Source of the DNA: Gymnodinialimonas ceratoperidinii
GTDB taxonomy: Bacteria > Pseudomonadota > Alphaproteobacteria > Rhodobacterales > Rhodobacteraceae
DNA length: 64,000 bases
Direction of reading: 5' to 3'
Assembly: GCF_019297855.1 (NCBI RefSeq)
Contig: NZ_CP079194.1
Span: 1 to 64,000, forward strand
In this document: piece after piece, positions 1 to 9,630 of the stretch
Position numbering within the stretch: the stretch's first letter is position 1
How the letters are laid out: every line of letters begins with the position of its first letter
The notes under the pieces: model-generated
What the model saw: only the letters and a program-made list of their open reading frames with translations
Told to the model about the DNA's origin: nothing
Database searches by the model: none
Program-made: the position numbers and the translations under genes

Positions 1-1011
<1,011 letters not shown>

Positions 1012-1087
1012 GGGATGGCACCTCGCACTTGGGGGCAAGCGCCCCAGACGGGACGCGAGACCAGTTTCATCATCGCGGGCGAGGTAT

Positions 1088-1114
1088 GCGGGTTAGCCGC
1101 AAAAATCAACCCGC
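1088..1114 (-). terminator. Hairpin between lipoprotein gene and tuf
   Basis: A perfect 7-bp stem GCGGGTT/AACCCGC (1088-1094 with 1108-1114) encloses a 13-nt loop. It sits 11 nt downstream of the lipoprotein stop codon. No strong U-tract follows, so it may be a weak terminator or a 3'-end stabiliser. tuf reads in the same direction from 1011. Confidence 0.4.
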
Positions 1115-1125
1115 GACTTTACCTA

Positions 1126-1806
1126 TCAAAGCTCGGGACAGGGGGCATCTTCGGTCGGCACGCATTCCGCGGCGGCGGCCTCGATCGCGGCTTCGGCCTC
1201 GGCGGCCTCGGCCAGGGCTTCGACACCGCTCACGGCGGCGGCGGCCTCTTCGGCGGAAATGTTGAACCATTCCGGGTTTTCCAGCATGAACAACTGGATA
1301 CGCCGTGCCGCGTTGCGGGCGAGGATCTGCATCTGCTCGGTGCGCGAGCGGGCGATGCCGGAGCCCACCAGCATAGTCTCGGGACTCGTGCCCTCGAAGA
1401 CGACGATCTGCTCGGATTCCTCGTGCAGCTTGCGACCCAGGGCGTCGTCCCAGATGTTCACCGACAGCACGAGAATCGAGCGCGGGCTCAGCACGATCGG
1501 GATGCCGGGAGGGGCCAGCGCGTAGCCGTCGACCGCGACACCGATGTGGTAGAGGCGATCGCCCTCGTAAGCGCCGAAGCGGCGGTCGATCTCGGATTCG
1601 AGGATCTCGACCCATTCCTCGGGCGTGGCGTTCCGCGAGGGCGGCACCTGCTGCATGTTGTCGGCGACCACGATGTTGTGGGCGAGACGGAAGTCGCCCA
1701 TGGGCGGCAATTCCTCTTCCAACGGATCGCCGGCGGCGCAGGCAACGAGGGTGGCAATCAGCGCGAAAGGCGCGAAACGGGACATAAAGCGGGCCGGGCG
1801 AAACAT
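1126..1806 (-). CDS. Putative lipoprotein of unknown function
   Basis: The 226-residue protein starts with a signal peptide ending in a lipobox (ATLVAC, Cys about residue 23), so it is probably lipidated and membrane-anchored. The mature part has no motif I recognise. The C-terminal ~50 residues are very rich in Ala and Glu ([20 protein letters not shown]) and end in a short tail with two Cys. An AGGAG Shine-Dalgarno 8 nt before the ATG at 1806 supports this start. It lies upstream of tuf on the same strand. I infer cell-envelope location only and cannot assign a function. Confidence 0.8.
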   Translation of the reverse strand: MFRPARFMSRFAPFALIATLVACAAGDPLEEELPPMGDFRLAHNIVVADNMQQVPPSRNATPEEWVEILESEIDRRFGAYEGDRLYHIGVAVDGYALAPPGIPIVLSPRSILVLSVNIWDDALGRKLHEESEQIVVFEGTSPETMLVGSGIARSRTEQMQILARNAARRIQLFMLENPEWFNISAEEAAAAVSGVEALAEAAEAEAAIEAAAAECVPTEDAPCPEL

Positions 1807-1921
1807 CGGACGGTCTCCTGAGTATAAGAATTTCGCCAGAAAGTACGGGCGTGGTGGGATGCGGTAAAGCCGTTGGATGCCCGGAACCAGAGAAGTGTTA
1901 CTTAAAGGTTCACATGAGGTG

Positions 1922-1950
1922 CGCTATCGGCGGGGGTCCGCCGATGAGCG
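1922..1950. other. Strong intergenic hairpin
   Basis: ATCGGCGG (1926-1933) and CCGCCGAT (1938-1945) form a perfect 8-bp stem with a 4-nt loop. It extends by CGCT/AGCG across one bulged G. It lies between the start of the lipoprotein gene and the end of parC, about 125 nt past the parC stop. It could be a distal parC terminator, although no U-tract follows on the minus strand. Confidence 0.4.
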
Positions 1951-1966
1951 AGGGGGATAAATAGGC

Positions 1967-2051
1967 GGAAATCGCGGGTTGCCCATGCAATCGAGGGCAG
2001 TTTACGGGCGTTGAGAACGCGCTTTGCCCCGCAACCCGATCACATTTTTTT
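1967..2051 (+). ncRNA. Candidate structured RNA ending in T7 (speculative)
   Basis: On the plus strand CGGGTTGC (1975-1982) pairs with GCAACCCG (2031-2038). Inside, GCGTT-gag-AACGC (2008-2020) is a perfect hairpin. GGGCA (1995-1999) can pair with TGCCC at either 1980-1984 or 2025-2029. A run of seven T follows at 2045-2051, as in an intrinsic terminator, yet no plus-strand gene lies upstream. It begins 24 nt past the parC stop on the other strand, so it could instead be a parC 3' structure. No tRNA geometry and no known RNA family recognised. Confidence 0.25.
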
Positions 2052-2074
2052 GCAATGCGAACAGTTAGTTACGC

Positions 2075-4378
2075 TTACGTGAAGCGGTTGTCGCGGGGGA
2101 AGCCACGGGGTGCCATGCGTCCGGCGCTGGCGCGCTTGGCGGTCCACTCGCCAAGCTCGGTTTCCGTCCGCGTCCGACCGGCCGGATCAAGCCAGGTGAG
2201 GCCATCCTCAAGCCGGAAGGTGCGGGCGTCCGAGAGGCCGCCATCCTTGAATTTCTGCAACCGGACACCTTTGCCGCGCCCCATTTCGGGCAGTTCTTCC
2301 AGCGGGAAGATCAGCAGCTTGCGATTCTCTCCGACGACGGCCACGTGATCTTCGCCCTCACCAACTAGCCGGCAGACCTTGGCGGTGACGCCTTCCTTCA
2401 CGTTCAGAACCTGCTTGCCGGACTTGGTCTGCGCGAGGATATCTTCCTCCGCCACGAGGAAGCCGTCGCCCGCGCTGGAAGCCATGAGGCGCTTGGCGCC
2501 GGGCTTGTGGACGAAAAGATCGACGATCTGCACCTCGTTCGGCAGGTCCACCATCAGGCGCAGCGGCTCACCCAGGCCGCGTCCGCCCGGCAGGCCGTTG
2601 GCGCCGAGCGTGTAGACACGGCCGGTGGAGCCCAGGATCAGCAGCTTGTCGGTCGTCTCGGCATGGATCGCAAAACGCGGGCCGTCGCCGTCGCGGAACT
2701 TCATTTCCTGCGTCAGGTCCACGTGGCCCTTCATCGCGCGTATCCAGCCCATCTGCGAACAGACGATGGTGACAGGCTCACGCTCGATCATGGCCTCGAG
2801 CGAGACTTCTTCGACGCTACCCGCTTCGGCGAACTGCGTGCGCCGCGCGCCGCCGTCGGCCTTGGCCCCGAAGGTCTTGCGCACCTCGCGCAGTTCTTCC
2901 GCGATGCGGTCCCACTGCAGGCCCTCTTCGGCAAGCAGGTCATCAAGCGCGGCGCGCTCTTCCATCAAGCGGTCCCGCTCGGCTTGAAGCTCCATCTCCT
3001 CCAGACGCCGCAGGGAGCGCAGGCGCATGTTGAGGATCGCCTCGACCTGCACCTCCGTGAGCTCGCCGTCGCCGGGGCCGGGAGAGACGTAATCCGCCTC
3101 GGACATCGCGCGGACGAAGTCCTGACCCCAGTCCTCGCGCATCAACGCGGCCTTGGGGCTGTCATCATAGCGGATGATGTCGATCACGCGGTCGAGGTTG
3201 AGGAAGGCGATCAGGAAGCCTTCAAGCACCTCCAGCCGGTGGTCGATCTGCGCCATGCGGTGGCGCGAGCGGCGCAGCAGCACGTCGCGGCGGTGGTCGA
3301 GGAAGGCGCGCAGGACCTCCTTCAGCGAGCAGACCTTGGGCGTGCGCCCGTCGATCAGCACGTTCATGTTCAGCGAGAAGCGATTCTCGAGGTCCGACTG
3401 GCGGAACAGGGCGGCCATCAGCACGTCAGGGTCGACGGTCTTGGCGCGGGGCTCCAGCACGATGCGGATGTCATCGGCGGATTCGTCGCGCACATCAGCG
3501 AGGATCGGCACCTTCTTGAGCTGGATCAGCTCGGCCAGCTTCTCGATCAGCTTGGACTTCTGCACTTGGTAGGGGATCTCGGTGACGACGATCTGCCACT
3601 GGCCGCGGCCCAGATCCTCGATCTCGTATTTCGCGCGCACCCGGAAGCCACCTTTGCCGGTGCGATAGGTCTCGGCCATGCTCTCGCGCGGCTCGACGAT
3701 GACGCCGCCGGTGGGGAAGTCGGGGCCCTGGACGTAGTTCAGCAGCGTCTCGTCGCGGGCGTCCGGGGTCTTGATCAGGTGCAGGCAGGCCGCGATCAAC
3801 TCGTCGAGGTTGTGCGGCGGAATGTTGGTCGCCATGCCCACGGCGATGCCGGAGGAGCCGTTGGCCAGCAGGTTCGGCACCTGGGCGGGCAGCACCTCGG
3901 GTTCCTGCAGGGTGCCGTCGTAGTTGTCGCGGAAGTTGACGGCATCCTCGGAGAGACCCTCGAGCAACGCCTCGGCCATGGGTGTCATCCGCGCCTCGGT
4001 GTAGCGCGCGGCGGCGGGGTTATCGCCGTCGATGTTGCCGAAGTTGCCCTGGCCGTCGACCAGCGGGTAGCGAATCACGAAATCCTGCGCGAGGCGCGCC
4101 ATGGCGTCATAGATCGCCGCGTCCCCGTGGGGGTGATAATTGCCCATCACGTCGCCGCTGATCTTGGCCGATTTCCGGTAGCCGCCGTTCGAGGCCAGCC
4201 GCAGCTCGCGCATCGCGTAGAGGATGCGGCGGTGCACCGGCTTCAGCCCGTCGCGGGCATCCGGCAAGGCGCGGTGCATGATGGTGGACAGGGCATACTG
4301 CAGATAGCGCGAGCCGATCGCCCGGCTCAGCGGTTCCGACACGGGGCGGTCGTCTTGAATGTCGTCATCACTGCTCAT
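2075..4378 (-). CDS. parC: DNA topoisomerase IV subunit A
   Basis: ParC is the cleavage/rejoining subunit of topoisomerase IV, which decatenates daughter chromosomes together with ParE. The 767-residue length fits alphaproteobacterial ParC. The winged-helix domain is clear: [14 protein letters not shown] (residues 43-56), then [17 protein letters not shown], then the catalytic tyrosine Y126 in ARYTEARMT. The tower/coiled-coil region and a C-terminal beta-pinwheel follow; no GyrA-type box is obvious, which favours ParC. The quinolone-contact position equivalent to E. coli Ser80 is Ala (HGDAAIYD). It is monocistronic and divergent from the SH3 gene. Confidence 0.95.
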   Translation of the reverse strand: MSSDDDIQDDRPVSEPLSRAIGSRYLQYALSTIMHRALPDARDGLKPVHRRILYAMRELRLASNGGYRKSAKISGDVMGNYHPHGDAAIYDAMARLAQDFVIRYPLVDGQGNFGNIDGDNPAAARYTEARMTPMAEALLEGLSEDAVNFRDNYDGTLQEPEVLPAQVPNLLANGSSGIAVGMATNIPPHNLDELIAACLHLIKTPDARDETLLNYVQGPDFPTGGVIVEPRESMAETYRTGKGGFRVRAKYEIEDLGRGQWQIVVTEIPYQVQKSKLIEKLAELIQLKKVPILADVRDESADDIRIVLEPRAKTVDPDVLMAALFRQSDLENRFSLNMNVLIDGRTPKVCSLKEVLRAFLDHRRDVLLRRSRHRMAQIDHRLEVLEGFLIAFLNLDRVIDIIRYDDSPKAALMREDWGQDFVRAMSEADYVSPGPGDGELTEVQVEAILNMRLRSLRRLEEMELQAERDRLMEERAALDDLLAEEGLQWDRIAEELREVRKTFGAKADGGARRTQFAEAGSVEEVSLEAMIEREPVTIVCSQMGWIRAMKGHVDLTQEMKFRDGDGPRFAIHAETTDKLLILGSTGRVYTLGANGLPGGRGLGEPLRLMVDLPNEVQIVDLFVHKPGAKRLMASSAGDGFLVAEEDILAQTKSGKQVLNVKEGVTAKVCRLVGEGEDHVAVVGENRKLLIFPLEELPEMGRGKGVRLQKFKDGGLSDARTFRLEDGLTWLDPAGRTRTETELGEWTAKRASAGRMAPRGFPRDNRFT

Positions 4379-4484
4379 CAGAATTACCGACCTATCGTGA
4401 CTTGATGAGAATAGGCAAGGAACCGTTTACGAGTTCGCCGCGTTTAGTCTGTGAAACCCCTATCATCGAATCGGCGGAAACATT

Positions 4485-5174
4485 ATGCGACTGAAATCAT
4501 CTCCCTACCCCCTGAGCCCCATGATCAAAATGTCTGCAACTCTCGCCGCTGCACTCTACGTGGCCATGATCGTTGTACCGGGCGAAAATCACGGTGCGCA
4601 GGTCGAGGTGACGAGCAGCTCGTCGCGTGCTTCCGACCCGATTACGCCGCTCTCTCCGCGTGAGGACAACTCTGGCGGTTGGATCCAGTCTTTCATCGCC
4701 AGTGCCGAGGCCGGCACCATCTCTTCCCCAAACGTACCGATCAGCCGCCGCCAGTATGTCACGAGCGGTAACGCCTTGATCGCCGATGAAGTGGGGAACC
4801 TGATGCTCGCGACCAACGCCGGCGAGTACTACATGGTCGATGCCGTGATTAACCCGGTCGATTTGCTCGGCAATGATAACGTGATCCCGAGCATCGCGGT
4901 GGCTGCTCTGGCAGAACCGCAAGACATCACCACCGCCGATGCCGATCAGCCGATTGCCGAGGAAGCGCCCTCCGAAATCTGGCGCGTGGCGGCCAATGCG
5001 GTGAACTTCCGCGAAGGCCCCTCGACCAACACGGCCGTACTGACGTCGCTGCGCCGCGGTGCCGAGGTCGAATTCCTCGCCGATGCACCTGACAACTGGG
5101 CGCACCTGCGCATCGTTGGCTCGGGCGTCGAAGGCTACATGGCCGCTGAGTTCCTCGAGCCGGTCGTCAACTGA
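4485..5174 (+). CDS. SH3-domain protein, probably exported
   Basis: The 229-residue protein has a hydrophobic N-terminal segment (about residues 14-32, MIKMSATLAAALYVAMIVV) that should act as a signal or membrane anchor. A low-complexity linker follows, then a C-terminal bacterial SH3-type domain (about 165-229) with the typical VNFREGPSTNTAVLTSL and WAHLRI blocks. Such domains bind peptidoglycan or peptide ligands in the periplasm; no catalytic domain is present. Start chosen at 4485 behind GGCGGA; an internal ATG at 4521 would place the hydrophobic segment first and is a fair alternative. It is divergent from parC with about 105 bp between them. Confidence 0.8.
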   Translation: MRLKSSPYPLSPMIKMSATLAAALYVAMIVVPGENHGAQVEVTSSSSRASDPITPLSPREDNSGGWIQSFIASAEAGTISSPNVPISRRQYVTSGNALIADEVGNLMLATNAGEYYMVDAVINPVDLLGNDNVIPSIAVAALAEPQDITTADADQPIAEEAPSEIWRVAANAVNFREGPSTNTAVLTSLRRGAEVEFLADAPDNWAHLRIVGSGVEGYMAAEFLEPVVN

Positions 5175-5187
5175 TTACCCAACGCCT

Positions 5188-5214
5188 GCGGATCGTGGAC
5201 TTCCACTGATCCGC
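5188..5214 (+). terminator. Hairpin after SH3 gene
   Basis: GCGGATC (5188-5194) pairs with GATCCGC (5208-5214), with an inner GTGGA/TCCAC stem, 14 nt after the SH3 stop codon. No U-tract follows immediately; a second terminator-like hairpin with T6 follows at 5229-5272. Confidence 0.45.
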
Positions 5215-5228
5215 TTGCGCCTTGCATC

Positions 5229-5272
5229 CCCCTTGTCCTAGGCATCTCATGTCCATGGACGAGGGGTTTTTT
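5229..5272 (+). promoter_or_regulatory. Terminator-like hairpin containing the SDR ribosome-binding site
   Basis: CCCCTTGTCC (5229-5238) pairs with GGACGAGGGG (5257-5266) with one mismatch, and six T follow at 5267-5272. Structurally this is an intrinsic terminator for the SH3 gene. The GAGGGG in its 3' arm is also the only Shine-Dalgarno for the SDR gene, whose GTG starts at 5274. The stem would hide that site, so the element may attenuate transcription or gate translation. Confidence 0.6.
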
Positions 5273-5273
5273 C

Positions 5274-6101
5274 GTGACACGTTCCATCCTGATTACCGGA
5301 AGCTCGTCCGGCATCGGCCTTGCCGCCGCACGCGCGCTTCACACCCGGGGATGGCGCGTCTTTGCGACGGTCCGCAAACCGGAAGACCGGCTCCGGCTGG
5401 AGGAAGAAGGGCTTGAAAGCGGCATCCTCGACATGGCCGACACGCAGAGCATCGAAGCAGGGCTCGCCGACGTTCTAGAGCGCACAGGCGGCACATTGGA
5501 TGCCCTGTTTAACAACGCAGGTTTCGGCCTGCCCGGCCTCGTCGAAGACCTGCCCACGGATGCCTTGCGCGAGACGTTCGAGACCAATGTCTTCGGCCTG
5601 CATCACCTGACCCGTGCCGTCATCCCCACCATGCGGGCGCAAGGGCATGGCCGGATCGTGCAACATTCCTCCGGTTTCGGACGCCACGTGATGCAATGGC
5701 GCGGCGCCTACAATGCGTCGAAACACGCGCTGGAGGGGCTCACCGACACGCTGAGACTGGAGATGCGCGGCTCGGGCATCCACATTTCGACGCTCAATAC
5801 CGGACCGGTCACCTCGAAGTTCAGGCTCAACTCCATCGGGCCGTTCGAGCGTTGGATCGATTGGGAGAATTCCGTCGATCCCGACCGTTACCGGCGCGGG
5901 TTGCTGAAACACCTCTACGAGGATCGTGGCCCGGCGCCGTTCCAGCGCGAACCCGACGCCGTCGTGCGTCGCCTGATCCATGCCATCGAAGCGCCGAATC
6001 CGCGCCCGCGCTACCACATCACCCCGGCTGTCCACATCGCCGAGGCTTTGCGCCGCCTGTTCCCTCAAAGGGTGGTCGACGCAATCGCGGCACGGCTGTA
6101 G
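5274..6101 (+). CDS. SDR-family NAD(P)-dependent oxidoreductase
   Basis: This classical short-chain dehydrogenase/reductase has 275 residues. It shows the cofactor motif TGSSSGIG near the N-terminus, the NNAG motif (FNNAGFG), an active-site Ser in QHSSGF and the Tyr-Lys pair in YNASKHALEG. The substrate is unknown; the extended C-terminus resembles family members acting on retinol/steroid-like or lipid substrates, which is only a resemblance. The start is GTG at 5274, forced by the cofactor motif beginning a few residues later. Its GAGGGG site lies within a terminator-like hairpin. Confidence 0.88.
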   Translation: MTRSILITGSSSGIGLAAARALHTRGWRVFATVRKPEDRLRLEEEGLESGILDMADTQSIEAGLADVLERTGGTLDALFNNAGFGLPGLVEDLPTDALRETFETNVFGLHHLTRAVIPTMRAQGHGRIVQHSSGFGRHVMQWRGAYNASKHALEGLTDTLRLEMRGSGIHISTLNTGPVTSKFRLNSIGPFERWIDWENSVDPDRYRRGLLKHLYEDRGPAPFQREPDAVVRRLIHAIEAPNPRPRYHITPAVHIAEALRRLFPQRVVDAIAARL

Positions 6102-6155
6102 CCTTTCTCTCGATCCACGCTACCTCTCTCACTCTACCCCCGATCCGGAGCCGAC

Positions 6156-6365
6156 ATGTTAAACGATCCTCTACTCATCGCCGGACTGGTGGCTTGCGTC
6201 GCCGTTCTGGTCATCCTGCTCTTGGGCGTGAATTCCTTCCGCAAGGGAGGGCTTGAAGGCTCGAAGAGATCCAACAAGTACATGCAGTTGCGCATTGCGG
6301 CACAGTTCATCGCGGTCCTGCTTCTGCTGGCTTTCGTCTTCTTCCGCCAACAATCGGGAGGGTGA
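6156..6365 (+). CDS. HIG1-like twin-transmembrane protein
   Basis: This 69-residue protein has two hydrophobic helices (about 6-25 and 47-65) joined by a basic, Gly-containing loop (SFRKGGLEGSKRSNKYMQLRI). That layout matches the HIG1/hypoxia-induced family, called twin transmembrane protein in alphaproteobacteria. Members are linked to cytochrome oxidase assembly or stability; that role is inferred from the family. GGAG lies 6 nt before the ATG. Its stop is followed 3 nt later by the adenosyltransferase start, so the two are co-transcribed. Confidence 0.85.
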   Translation: MLNDPLLIAGLVACVAVLVILLLGVNSFRKGGLEGSKRSNKYMQLRIAAQFIAVLLLLAFVFFRQQSGG

Positions 6366-6368
6366 ACG

Positions 6369-6941
6369 ATGGTCGTCCTGAACAAGATCTATACGCGGAC
6401 CGGCGATGCGGGTGAGACGGCACTGGGTGACGGCAGCCGGGTCACGAAATACTCTGCGCGGGTGTCGGCCTACGGCACGGTGGACGAGCTGAACGCGACC
6501 CTTGGCGTCGCACGGCTTCACGCGGAAGGCGAAATGGCCGAGCGGATTGCGATGATCCAGAACGATCTGTTCGACCTGGGTGCCGATCTCTGCACGCCGA
6601 ACATGGATCAGGACGCCGAGCGCGAATACCCGCCACTGCGCATTGCGCAAGCGCAGGTGGACCGGCTGGAGGCCGAGATCGACGAGATGAACCCCAAGCT
6701 CGAGCCGTTGCGCTCATTCATCCTCCCCGGAGGCTCTGCTCTGGCCGCCCATCTGCATATCTGCCGTACCGTCTGCCGCCGAGCCGAGCGTCTGTCGGTG
6801 GAGTTGAGCGGTGACGAGGCGGTCAACCCCGTCGGTGTGAAATACCTCAACCGCCTGTCGGATTGGTTCTTCGTGGCCGGGCGGATCGCAAACAACAACG
6901 GCGCGGACGATGTCCTGTGGGTCCCGGGCGCCAACCGTTGA
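6369..6941 (+). CDS. ATP:cob(I)alamin adenosyltransferase (PduO/MMAB type)
   Basis: The enzyme transfers the 5'-deoxyadenosyl group of ATP to cob(I)alamin, making adenosylcobalamin. The 190 residues match the PduO-type family: N-terminal ATP-binding YTRTGDAGETALGDGSRV (about 7-24), VDELNATLG, and the C-terminal RRAERLSVEL and YLNRLSDWFFV blocks. Adenosylcobalamin would serve mutases of the ethylmalonyl-CoA pathway, whose Mcd enzyme is encoded at 21.7 kb; that link is inferred. A strong GGGAGGG site precedes the ATG and overlaps the end of the HIG1 gene. Confidence 0.93.
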   Translation: MVVLNKIYTRTGDAGETALGDGSRVTKYSARVSAYGTVDELNATLGVARLHAEGEMAERIAMIQNDLFDLGADLCTPNMDQDAEREYPPLRIAQAQVDRLEAEIDEMNPKLEPLRSFILPGGSALAAHLHICRTVCRRAERLSVELSGDEAVNPVGVKYLNRLSDWFFVAGRIANNNGADDVLWVPGANR

Positions 6942-7081
6942 CCAAGATGCGGATGAAATCCGGCGCAGGGTGTCGTCGTCTACGCGGCACCGCGCCATGA
7001 GCCGTGTCGGTCCCGCCCTGGTAACAGTTTGTTTGCTAAAGATTCCGGTAATGTTAACCTTTTTCAGGGTAGACTGATTTC

Positions 7082-7741
7082 ATGCCCCATCTTCGATCCA
7101 ATCGAGCATACAGCCGGGCCGAGTATCTCTCGGATGCGGTGGTTCATGGGATCGGCATCAGCGGCGCCCTGATCGCGGGGCCGGTCCTCATCACCCTCGC
7201 AGCCGTCTGGATCGGCGACCCGACCCTGATCGGCGCGCTCGCGATCTATACGGTCACGCTGCTGGCGATGTGGGTCTGCTCGGCGCTCTACAACTTCGTG
7301 CTGCGCGAAGACCTGACGCCGCGCTTCCGGCGCTTCGATCAATCCGCGATCTACTTCAAGATCGCCGGCACCTACACGCCATTCATCGCGCTTGCTTCCG
7401 GCTCTCTGGGGTTCTTCGCGGGCATCTGGGCCGTGGCGCTCACCGGCGCGTCGGTGATCCTCTTTTCCAGCCGATCCTACATCTGGCTGGCGATCATCCT
7501 CTATCTCAGCCTCGGATGGGCCGGCGCCGTGGCGGGTGGGCCGCTGTTGTCCGGCATCTCCCCCGCCGCCGTGACCCTGCTGACGGTAGCCGGATTGCTC
7601 TATTCCTTCGGAATCATCTTCCTGATGTGGAGCAAGCTGCCGTTCCACAACACGATCTGGCACGTTTTCGTCCTTGCAGGCACATCGATCTGCTACGCCG
7701 CCATCGTCGCGGAAATCCTTCACGGCTCCTATATCGCCTAA
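7082..7741 (+). CDS. Hemolysin III family (YqfA/PAQR-like) membrane protein
   Basis: The 219 residues form about seven hydrophobic helices. Family residues are visible: YSRAEYLSDAVVHGIG at the N-terminus (the His is a conserved putative metal ligand), SALYNF, and a C-terminal FHNTIWHVFVLAGT with two more conserved His. The PAQR-related family is associated with membrane homeostasis; hemolytic activity is known for few members and should not be assumed. The best Shine-Dalgarno (CAGGGT) is far (about 13 nt) from the ATG. The gene stands alone before etfBA. Confidence 0.88.
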   Translation: MPHLRSNRAYSRAEYLSDAVVHGIGISGALIAGPVLITLAAVWIGDPTLIGALAIYTVTLLAMWVCSALYNFVLREDLTPRFRRFDQSAIYFKIAGTYTPFIALASGSLGFFAGIWAVALTGASVILFSSRSYIWLAIILYLSLGWAGAVAGGPLLSGISPAAVTLLTVAGLLYSFGIIFLMWSKLPFHNTIWHVFVLAGTSICYAAIVAEILHGSYIA

Positions 7742-7876
7742 CGCGGCGTCTTGGTGTCGAACGATGTCGATTTTGGCCTGTTTTCCCGTTCGAGTTGGCG
7801 CTATTCCTTCACGCAAGATTGTTGCTTGGGTCCGGTCTGAATCTTTGGATTGGACAAAGAGGTTTAGGAGAACGCC

Positions 7877-8638
7877 ATGAAGGTCTTAGTGCCCGTAAAA
7901 CGCGTGATCGACTACAACGTGAAGGTCCGCGTCAAAGCGGATGGCTCCGGGGTTGATCTTGCCAACGTGAAGATGTCGATGAACCCCTTTGACGAGATTG
8001 CCGTCGAAGAGGCGATCCGCCTGAAAGAGGCCGGCAAGGCCGACGAGGTCGTCGCCGTTTCCATCGGTGTGAAGCAGAGCCAGGAAACCCTGCGTACGGC
8101 GCTCGCCATGGGCGCCGACCGCGCCATCCTCGTGGTTGCCGCCGACGACGTTCACACCGACATCGAGCCTCTGGCCGTTGCCAAGATCCTCAAGGCCGTG
8201 ATCGACGAAGAGCAGCCCGGCATCGTGCTGGCGGGCAAGCAGGCGATCGACAACGACATGAACGCCACGGGCCAGATGCTCTCGGCGCTTCTGGGCTGGT
8301 CCCAAGGCACCTTTGCCTCCGAGCTGGAGATCGAGGGCGACACCGCCAAAGTCACCCGCGAAGTGGACGGCGGCCTGCAGACCATCGAGGTGAAGATGCC
8401 CGCCATCATCACCGTCGACCTGCGCCTGAACGAGCCGCGCTACGCCTCGCTGCCGAACATCATGAAGGCGAAAAAGAAGCCGCTGGATGAGAAGACTGCC
8501 GAGGATTACGGCGTCGACGTCACCCCGCGCCTGCAAGTCGTCACCACGTCCGAGCCCGAGGCCCGCGCCGCCGGCGTCAAGGTTGCTTCGGTGGACGAGC
8601 TGATCACGAAACTCAAAGACGAAGCGGGGGTCCTTTAA
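7877..8638 (+). CDS. etfB: Electron transfer flavoprotein beta subunit
   Basis: EtfB with EtfA forms the soluble FAD/AMP heterodimer that accepts electrons from acyl-CoA dehydrogenases and passes them to ETF-QO. It has 253 residues, the family length. The N-terminus [19 protein letters not shown], the AMP-binding region ([22 protein letters not shown]) and the recognition-loop area near [20 protein letters not shown] are typical. A TTTAGGAGA site precedes the ATG. etfA begins directly after the stop codon, so the two are translated as a pair. Its partners Mcd and ETF-QO are also in this window. Confidence 0.97.
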   Translation: MKVLVPVKRVIDYNVKVRVKADGSGVDLANVKMSMNPFDEIAVEEAIRLKEAGKADEVVAVSIGVKQSQETLRTALAMGADRAILVVAADDVHTDIEPLAVAKILKAVIDEEQPGIVLAGKQAIDNDMNATGQMLSALLGWSQGTFASELEIEGDTAKVTREVDGGLQTIEVKMPAIITVDLRLNEPRYASLPNIMKAKKKPLDEKTAEDYGVDVTPRLQVVTTSEPEARAAGVKVASVDELITKLKDEAGVL

Positions 8639-9565
8639 ATGGCTGTACTTCTTCTTGCCGAGGTGAACTCGGGCGAATTGGCGATGGACGCCACCGCGAA
8701 AGCCGTCACCGCGGCCGCGAAATTGGGCGACGTGACCGTGCTCTGCGCCGGGGCCTCCGCCAAGGCGGCTGCCGATGAAGCGGCGACGATCGAGGGCGTG
8801 TCCAAGGTGCTCTGCGCCGAGGATGACAGCCTGGGCCACCGCCTGGCAGAGCCTACCGCCGCGCTGATCGTCTCGCTCGCGGGCGACTATTCGCACATCG
8901 TGGCGCCCGCCACGACGGATGCGAAGAACGTCATGCCCCGCGTCGCGGCGCTGCTGGATGTCATGGTGATCTCGGACGCTTCGGGCGTCGTCGACGCCGA
9001 CACCTTCGAGCGTCCGATCTACGCCGGCAACGCGATCCAGACGGTGAAATCCTCGGACGCCACCAAGGTCGTGACCTTCCGGACCTCGACCTTCGACGCG
9101 GCTCCGACCGGTGGCTCTGCCTCGGTCGAGATGATCGACGCCGTCGAGAACCCCGGCCTGTCGTCTTGGGTCGAGGACAAGGTTGCAGCCAGCGATCGCC
9201 CCGAACTGACTTCCGCGGGGATCGTCGTCTCCGGCGGTCGCGGCGTCGGCTCGGAAGAGCAGTTCGCCCTGATCGAGCAGTTGGCCGACAAGCTCGGCGC
9301 CGCCGTCGGCGCCTCGCGCGCCGCTGTGGACTCCGGCTACGCGCCGAACGACTGGCAGGTCGGCCAGACCGGCAAGGTCGTGGCACCGGATCTCTACGTC
9401 GCCGTCGGCATCTCGGGTGCGATCCAGCACCTCGCCGGGATGAAGGACTCCAAGGTCATCGTGGCGATCAACAAGGACGAGGAAGCACCGATCTTCCAGG
9501 TCGCGGACTACGGCCTCGTGGCTGACCTTTTCGACGCAGTGCCTGAGCTGACCAGCAAGCTCTGA
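8639..9565 (+). CDS. etfA: Electron transfer flavoprotein alpha subunit
   Basis: EtfA is the FAD-carrying subunit of ETF. The 308 residues comprise an N-terminal domain that pairs with EtfB and a C-terminal FAD domain (about 190-305) with [12 protein letters not shown], the [20 protein letters not shown] block and [13 protein letters not shown], all family signatures. It begins immediately after etfB and is followed by a strong terminator at 9586-9620. Expression is expected to be coupled to etfB. Confidence 0.97.
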   Translation: MAVLLLAEVNSGELAMDATAKAVTAAAKLGDVTVLCAGASAKAAADEAATIEGVSKVLCAEDDSLGHRLAEPTAALIVSLAGDYSHIVAPATTDAKNVMPRVAALLDVMVISDASGVVDADTFERPIYAGNAIQTVKSSDATKVVTFRTSTFDAAPTGGSASVEMIDAVENPGLSSWVEDKVAASDRPELTSAGIVVSGGRGVGSEEQFALIEQLADKLGAAVGASRAAVDSGYAPNDWQVGQTGKVVAPDLYVAVGISGAIQHLAGMKDSKVIVAINKDEEAPIFQVADYGLVADLFDAVPELTSKL

Positions 9566-9585
9566 TCACACCTCAGCGTGCTTTT

Positions 9586-9620
9586 GAAAGCCCCGCCGGA
9601 GCAATCCGCGCGGGGCTTTC
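9586..9620 (+). terminator. Intrinsic terminator after etfA, probably bidirectional
   Basis: GAAAGCCCCGC (9586-9596) pairs perfectly with GCGGGGCTTTC (9610-9620), with T-rich flanks on both strands. It lies between the convergent ends of etfA and the DUF6473 gene. Confidence 0.85.
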
Positions 9621-9630
9621 TTCTGAGCAG

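Noticed and set aside
1967..2051. Possible tRNA gene
   Set aside because: The outer stem and inner hairpins superficially resemble a cloverleaf, but there is no T-loop consensus, anticodon arm or proper stem lengths on either strand.
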